Shown in pieces: positions 14,492-17,424 of a DNA stretch of 17,424 nucleotides. Every line of letters begins with the position of its first letter. Positions within the stretch are counted from its first letter, which is position 1. Made by a program: the position numbers and the translations under genes. Under the pieces are notes generated by a model that worked only from the letters and a program-made list of their open reading frames with translations, was not told the origin of the DNA and searched no databases. Source of the stretch: Rhodospirillaceae bacterium (GTDB taxonomy: Bacteria; Pseudomonadota; Alphaproteobacteria; UBA8366; GCA-2717185); contig PBDC01000087.1 of NCBI GenBank assembly GCA_002717185.1, forward strand, positions 1 through 17,424. Direction: 5' to 3'.

Positions 14492-16060
14492 GTGACCCAA
14501 CGCCCAAACATCCTGCTTATCATGACTGACCAGCACCGACCGGATTTCACTGGCTTCGGCGGCAACTCACAGGTGCGCACCCCCTATCTCGACGCATTAG
14601 CGGCGCAATCGATGCGTTTCGACAAGGCCTATGTTTCCAATCCAATTTGCATGCCAAACCGTTCGACGATCTTTACCGGGCGCATGCCCTCACTACACGG
14701 TACGCGCTACAACGGCATACCCCTCGACCCACGGGCGAGAACCTTTCCGCGCAGCCTGCGCGATGCAGGATACCGAACGGCCCACATCGGAAAATGTCAC
14801 CTCCAGAATATGGGAAGCTCGCCCGAGCAGCTAGCCCGTGCACTTCCCGACCTGCCACCACTCGATTCTCGCGCGGAAAATTTGCCGGATGGCTGGGATC
14901 TATATGAAAACGCAAATCGACACATGTCTGAAAAGGTCGCGATGCCTGACGACTATTATGGTTTCGCACACGTCGACCTATCGGTAGGGCATTCTGACGG
15001 CTGCACAGGCCACTATTTTCATTGGGCCCGAGAGCGGGGCTTTGACCTAGCGGACTTGCGCGGTGCCGCGAACGCCATTGAAGTATCTCAGCCATCGCAT
15101 CACGTCTGGCGCACCTCGGTGCCGGAAGAGGTTTATCCCACGACCTATATCACGGAGAGAACCCAAGATTATTTAAACCATTATGCGACAACCCAAACCG
15201 GTTCGCCTTTCTTCGCGGTCTGCTCTTACCCGGACCCCCACCATCCATTTACGCCGCCCGGCAAATATTACGACATGTACGACCCTGCCGACATCCCGCT
15301 TCCCGCCAGCTTTCACGACCCTCATGAACGCTCGACGCCGCAATACCAGCGGATGAAACGCAAACAAGGTCAACCGCTGAGGGCGCACGTCAATCCGTTC
15401 TCACCCACCGAAGCGGAATATCGCGAGATGGCAGCGAAGGCCTACGGCATGATCAGCATGGTCGACGATGCAGTAGGCCAAATTTTCCAAACCCTCGAAG
15501 AGACCAGTCTGTTGGACGATACCATCGTAATTTTTACGTCAGATCATGGAGATATGTTCGGTGACCATGGCATGATGCTGAAAGGTGCCATGCATTACGA
15601 CGGCTGTACACGCATTCCTCTACTCGTGAAACGTCCAGGACACGCGAGCGGCATTTGCGAAAGCCTGGTCGGATCGATCGATCTTGCCGCAACGATATTA
15701 TCTCTAGCCGGTGTCGAGCCGTATCACGGCATGCAAAGCCACGACTTAACCCCCTTGCTTGACAATCCCAACGAAACACTGCGCGAAACTATATTGATAG
15801 AAGAAGACCAGGTGCACGATATGGTCCATACTGGGCGTTCACTCCGCATGCGCACCCTAATTACGGATACGGCGCGTTTGACCATATATGACGGCCTTAA
15901 GCATGGCGAACTGTTCAATCGTGCCGAAGACCCAGCGGAAATGCACAACCTCTTCGGATTACCGGAAGCTGTGCGCCTTCAGACAGATCTCATGGAAAAA
16001 TTGGCCCATGAGATGATGTCGCTCGGTGATAACAGCCCGAGACCAACGGCTTTTGCGTAA
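14492..16060 (+). CDS. Sulfatase (formylglycine-dependent, alkaline phosphatase superfamily)
   Basis: A 522-residue type I sulfatase-fold enzyme. PNILLIMTDQHRPD at the N-terminus supplies metal-binding D13. C53-M-P-N-R57 is the CxPxR motif whose Cys is converted to formylglycine, the catalytic aldehyde hydrate. Further active-site elements are I-G-K101 with H103, P-D248-P-H250 and S-D351-H352-G-D-M-F-G-D-H-G, then K364. The pattern is close to choline-sulfatase and phosphonate monoester hydrolase relatives, so the substrate may be a sulfate ester or a phospho/phosphono-diester. No signal peptide is seen, so cytoplasmic action is likely. The start is a GTG at 14492 with only a weak GGA upstream; the N-terminus aligns with the family start. 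Anaerobic or aerobic formylglycine-generating enzyme is needed but is not in the window. Confidence 0.92.
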   Translation: MTQRPNILLIMTDQHRPDFTGFGGNSQVRTPYLDALAAQSMRFDKAYVSNPICMPNRSTIFTGRMPSLHGTRYNGIPLDPRARTFPRSLRDAGYRTAHIGKCHLQNMGSSPEQLARALPDLPPLDSRAENLPDGWDLYENANRHMSEKVAMPDDYYGFAHVDLSVGHSDGCTGHYFHWARERGFDLADLRGAANAIEVSQPSHHVWRTSVPEEVYPTTYITERTQDYLNHYATTQTGSPFFAVCSYPDPHHPFTPPGKYYDMYDPADIPLPASFHDPHERSTPQYQRMKRKQGQPLRAHVNPFSPTEAEYREMAAKAYGMISMVDDAVGQIFQTLEETSLLDDTIVIFTSDHGDMFGDHGMMLKGAMHYDGCTRIPLLVKRPGHASGICESLVGSIDLAATILSLAGVEPYHGMQSHDLTPLLDNPNETLRETILIEEDQVHDMVHTGRSLRMRTLITDTARLTIYDGLKHGELFNRAEDPAEMHNLFGLPEAVRLQTDLMEKLAHEMMSLGDNSPRPTAFA

Positions 16061-16077
16061 GTTTTCCGAAGCTGCCC

Positions 16078-17424
16078 TCAGTCTGCTGCATCTTGCATAG
16101 CCTCTGCGCGCAACCAAATGGCTGTGTCGTGAAATGCCGAGCCGCCGGCGGGCGGAACCGGGGTAGCGTCAATCAGTAGATTGATGCCAATACCTTGCTC
16201 GAAGTTATCATCCGGCCATACTCCTTCGGCTATTACGACACCTTGTTTGGCTGTATCAGAAATCTTCGCGCTCATAACGACATCACCTCGCGCGTTGCCG
16301 AGCCTTACCATGTCTCCGTCCGCTACATTGTAAAGCTGTGCATCCGACGGGTGGATAATCGCCGTCGGTCGTTGTTCGCGCTTTTTTGATCCTGGCGTTT
16401 CCGTGAACGAACTATTTAGATACGTCCGAGGTGGCGGCGTGACCAAACGCAATGGTCGATCCGGGCCCACAGTGTCGACCACATCCCAATGATCAACGAT
16501 TGCGGGCATGCCCGAATGATAGGGACCAATCGCCGACCAGTCCGGCTTGAAATGAAAGCGGCCGTCAGCATGACGGAAGCCGCTAAGAAAATGAGCGTCC
16601 TCAAAAGACGGCGCGCAATCAACCCAACCCCGTTCTTTGATCACCGACAAATCGCCAAGATTTGACGCCTCTACCGTCACATCAACAAGCTCTTCTGAAG
16701 ACATTTCTAAGCTTGGGTGGTTAGACCCAAGACGCTTCGCTAGCGCGTTGACAACTTCCAGATTGCTGCGGCAATCCTCATAACGGTCCAATACACGCGG
16801 TCCGATCGTAAGCGCCGTATGGCCCCAACCTTTGTAGATGTCGTCCACTTCCAGGAACATCGATGCCGGCAACAAAATATCGGCATACCGTGCCGTAGCC
16901 GTCATGAAATGTTCATGCACGCAAACGAATAAGTCATCGCGAGCCAAACCACGTCGCACTGCCGCGCTATCGGCCGCGACCAACGCGGTATTTGAATTCT
17001 GAATAAGCATAGCCGCGACCGGTGGTCCGCCTGCCAAGGCGTCTTGCTGACCATTCAAAATTGCGCCGATACGCGACTGGTCTAACATCCGGGTCACATT
17101 GTCGATTTTGTCCTCGGCATTAACGAGCCTGGTATCAAGGTTCCATATGTCGAAGCTGCCCCAAAAGGCGCCGCCCCCTCGATACTGCCAAGCGCCGGTA
17201 ACGGACGGTAGAGCACTGGCAGCATGCATACTTGTCGCGCCATTGCGGCTGCGTGTGAAGCCAACGCCAAACTTGATGTAGCTCCTCTGGGTTCGGCCAT
17301 ATAGCTTAGCGAATGATGTGATCTCTTCGACTGTCAGACCTGTAATTTCTGCTGCCCAATCAGGGGATTTACTCGCCAGGTGATCGAGGACATCCTCGCC
17401 AAAATCAGTGTACTTAGCTAGATA
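16078..17424 (-). CDS. Molybdopterin-dependent oxidoreductase, C-terminal 448 residues (truncated by window edge)
   Basis: The frame is open from the right edge (17424) to a TGA at 16080-16078; an apparent ATG at 17229 is internal. The first residues read YLAKYTDFGEDVLDHL and continue into GLTVEEITSFAKLYGRTQR and SRNGATSMHAASALPSVTGAWQ, a conserved core segment of the DMSO reductase/formate dehydrogenase superfamily. ARYADILLPASMFLEVDD follows. The last 130 or so residues form the molybdopterin dinucleotide-binding domain (IIHPSDAQLYNVADGDMVRLGN, then PPAGGSAFHDTA). The N-terminal Fe-S and metal-ligand region, which would show whether the Mo/W ligand is Ser, Cys or Sec, is outside the window. 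It converges with the sulfatase gene, leaving 17 bp between the stops. Confidence 0.9.
   Translation of the reverse strand, partial: YLAKYTDFGEDVLDHLASKSPDWAAEITGLTVEEITSFAKLYGRTQRSYIKFGVGFTRSRNGATSMHAASALPSVTGAWQYRGGGAFWGSFDIWNLDTRLVNAEDKIDNVTRMLDQSRIGAILNGQQDALAGGPPVAAMLIQNSNTALVAADSAAVRRGLARDDLFVCVHEHFMTATARYADILLPASMFLEVDDIYKGWGHTALTIGPRVLDRYEDCRSNLEVVNALAKRLGSNHPSLEMSSEELVDVTVEASNLGDLSVIKERGWVDCAPSFEDAHFLSGFRHADGRFHFKPDWSAIGPYHSGMPAIVDHWDVVDTVGPDRPLRLVTPPPRTYLNSSFTETPGSKKREQRPTAIIHPSDAQLYNVADGDMVRLGNARGDVVMSAKISDTAKQGVVIAEGVWPDDNFEQGIGINLLIDATPVPPAGGSAFHDTAIWLRAEAMQDAAD

Noticed and set aside
16078..16080. TGA end of the molybdopterin oxidoreductase as a possible Sec codon
   Set aside because: The protein already has a complete C-terminal domain, and the codons after the TGA encode no conserved continuation.
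1..17424. CRISPR arrays, insertion sequences, prophage or integration sites
   Set aside because: No regularly spaced direct repeats, transposase or integrase motifs, or terminal inverted repeats with target duplications were seen.

Overview
The window is a stretch of bacterial chromosome of moderate GC, densely packed with catabolic and housekeeping enzymes. The mix suggests a free-living heterotrophic proteobacterium, most likely alphaproteobacterial: TauD/TfdA dioxygenases, a luciferase-like F420/flavin oxidoreductase, an HCCA-isomerase-like protein, MaoC and PaaI hotdog proteins, an M81 (MlrC) peptidase, a formylglycine-type sulfatase, several SDRs and a molybdopterin oxidoreductase. That placement is an inference with low to moderate confidence. 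No phage, IS, CRISPR, rRNA or tRNA was seen.

Layout. (1) 1-1336, plus strand: the C-terminal tail of a TauD/TfdA-like dioxygenase, followed with no gap by a beta-lactamase-family serine hydrolase. (2) 1644-4911, minus strand: an apparent four-gene operon, transcribed MaoC-like protein, HCCA-isomerase-like protein, LLM oxidoreductase, MDR quinone oxidoreductase. It diverges from a plus-strand PaaI-type thioesterase (5050-5466) across a short region that carries an inverted repeat. (3) 5689-6717: a complete TauD/TfdA-family Fe(II)/2-oxoglutarate dioxygenase. (4) 7264-8313, minus strand: selD, selenophosphate synthase. (5) 8784-10394, minus strand: a gamma-glutamyltransferase-family protein. (6) 10846-14222, plus strand: an SDR, M81/MlrC, SDR cluster. 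(7) 14492-16060: a sulfatase, convergent with the C-terminal 448 residues of a molybdopterin oxidoreductase that runs off the right edge.

The main discovery is in selD. A standard ORF call starts at a GTG (8241) and loses the catalytic N-terminus. Reading upstream through an in-frame TGA at 8265-8263 restores the active-site motif SHGGG-U-GCK. Its residues fall at 17 (Sec), 19 (Cys) and 20 (Lys), the same numbers as Cys17, Cys19 and Lys20 of E. coli SelD. A hairpin with a 6-bp stem and a GUC loop follows the UGA at the distance expected of a bacterial SECIS element. SelD is therefore probably itself a selenoprotein, and the organism should decode UGA as Sec, so other selenoproteins in this genome may be truncated in automatic annotation. 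An 18-bp perfect palindrome lies about 90 bp upstream of the selD start.

The other clusters look like substrate-utilisation modules. The 1644-5466 block combines hydration, isomerisation, oxidation and thioester-hydrolysis functions typical of CoA-linked or aromatic degradation. The SDR/MlrC/SDR block combines two dehydrogenases with an amide hydrolase-like metalloenzyme. The substrates cannot be determined from the sequence.
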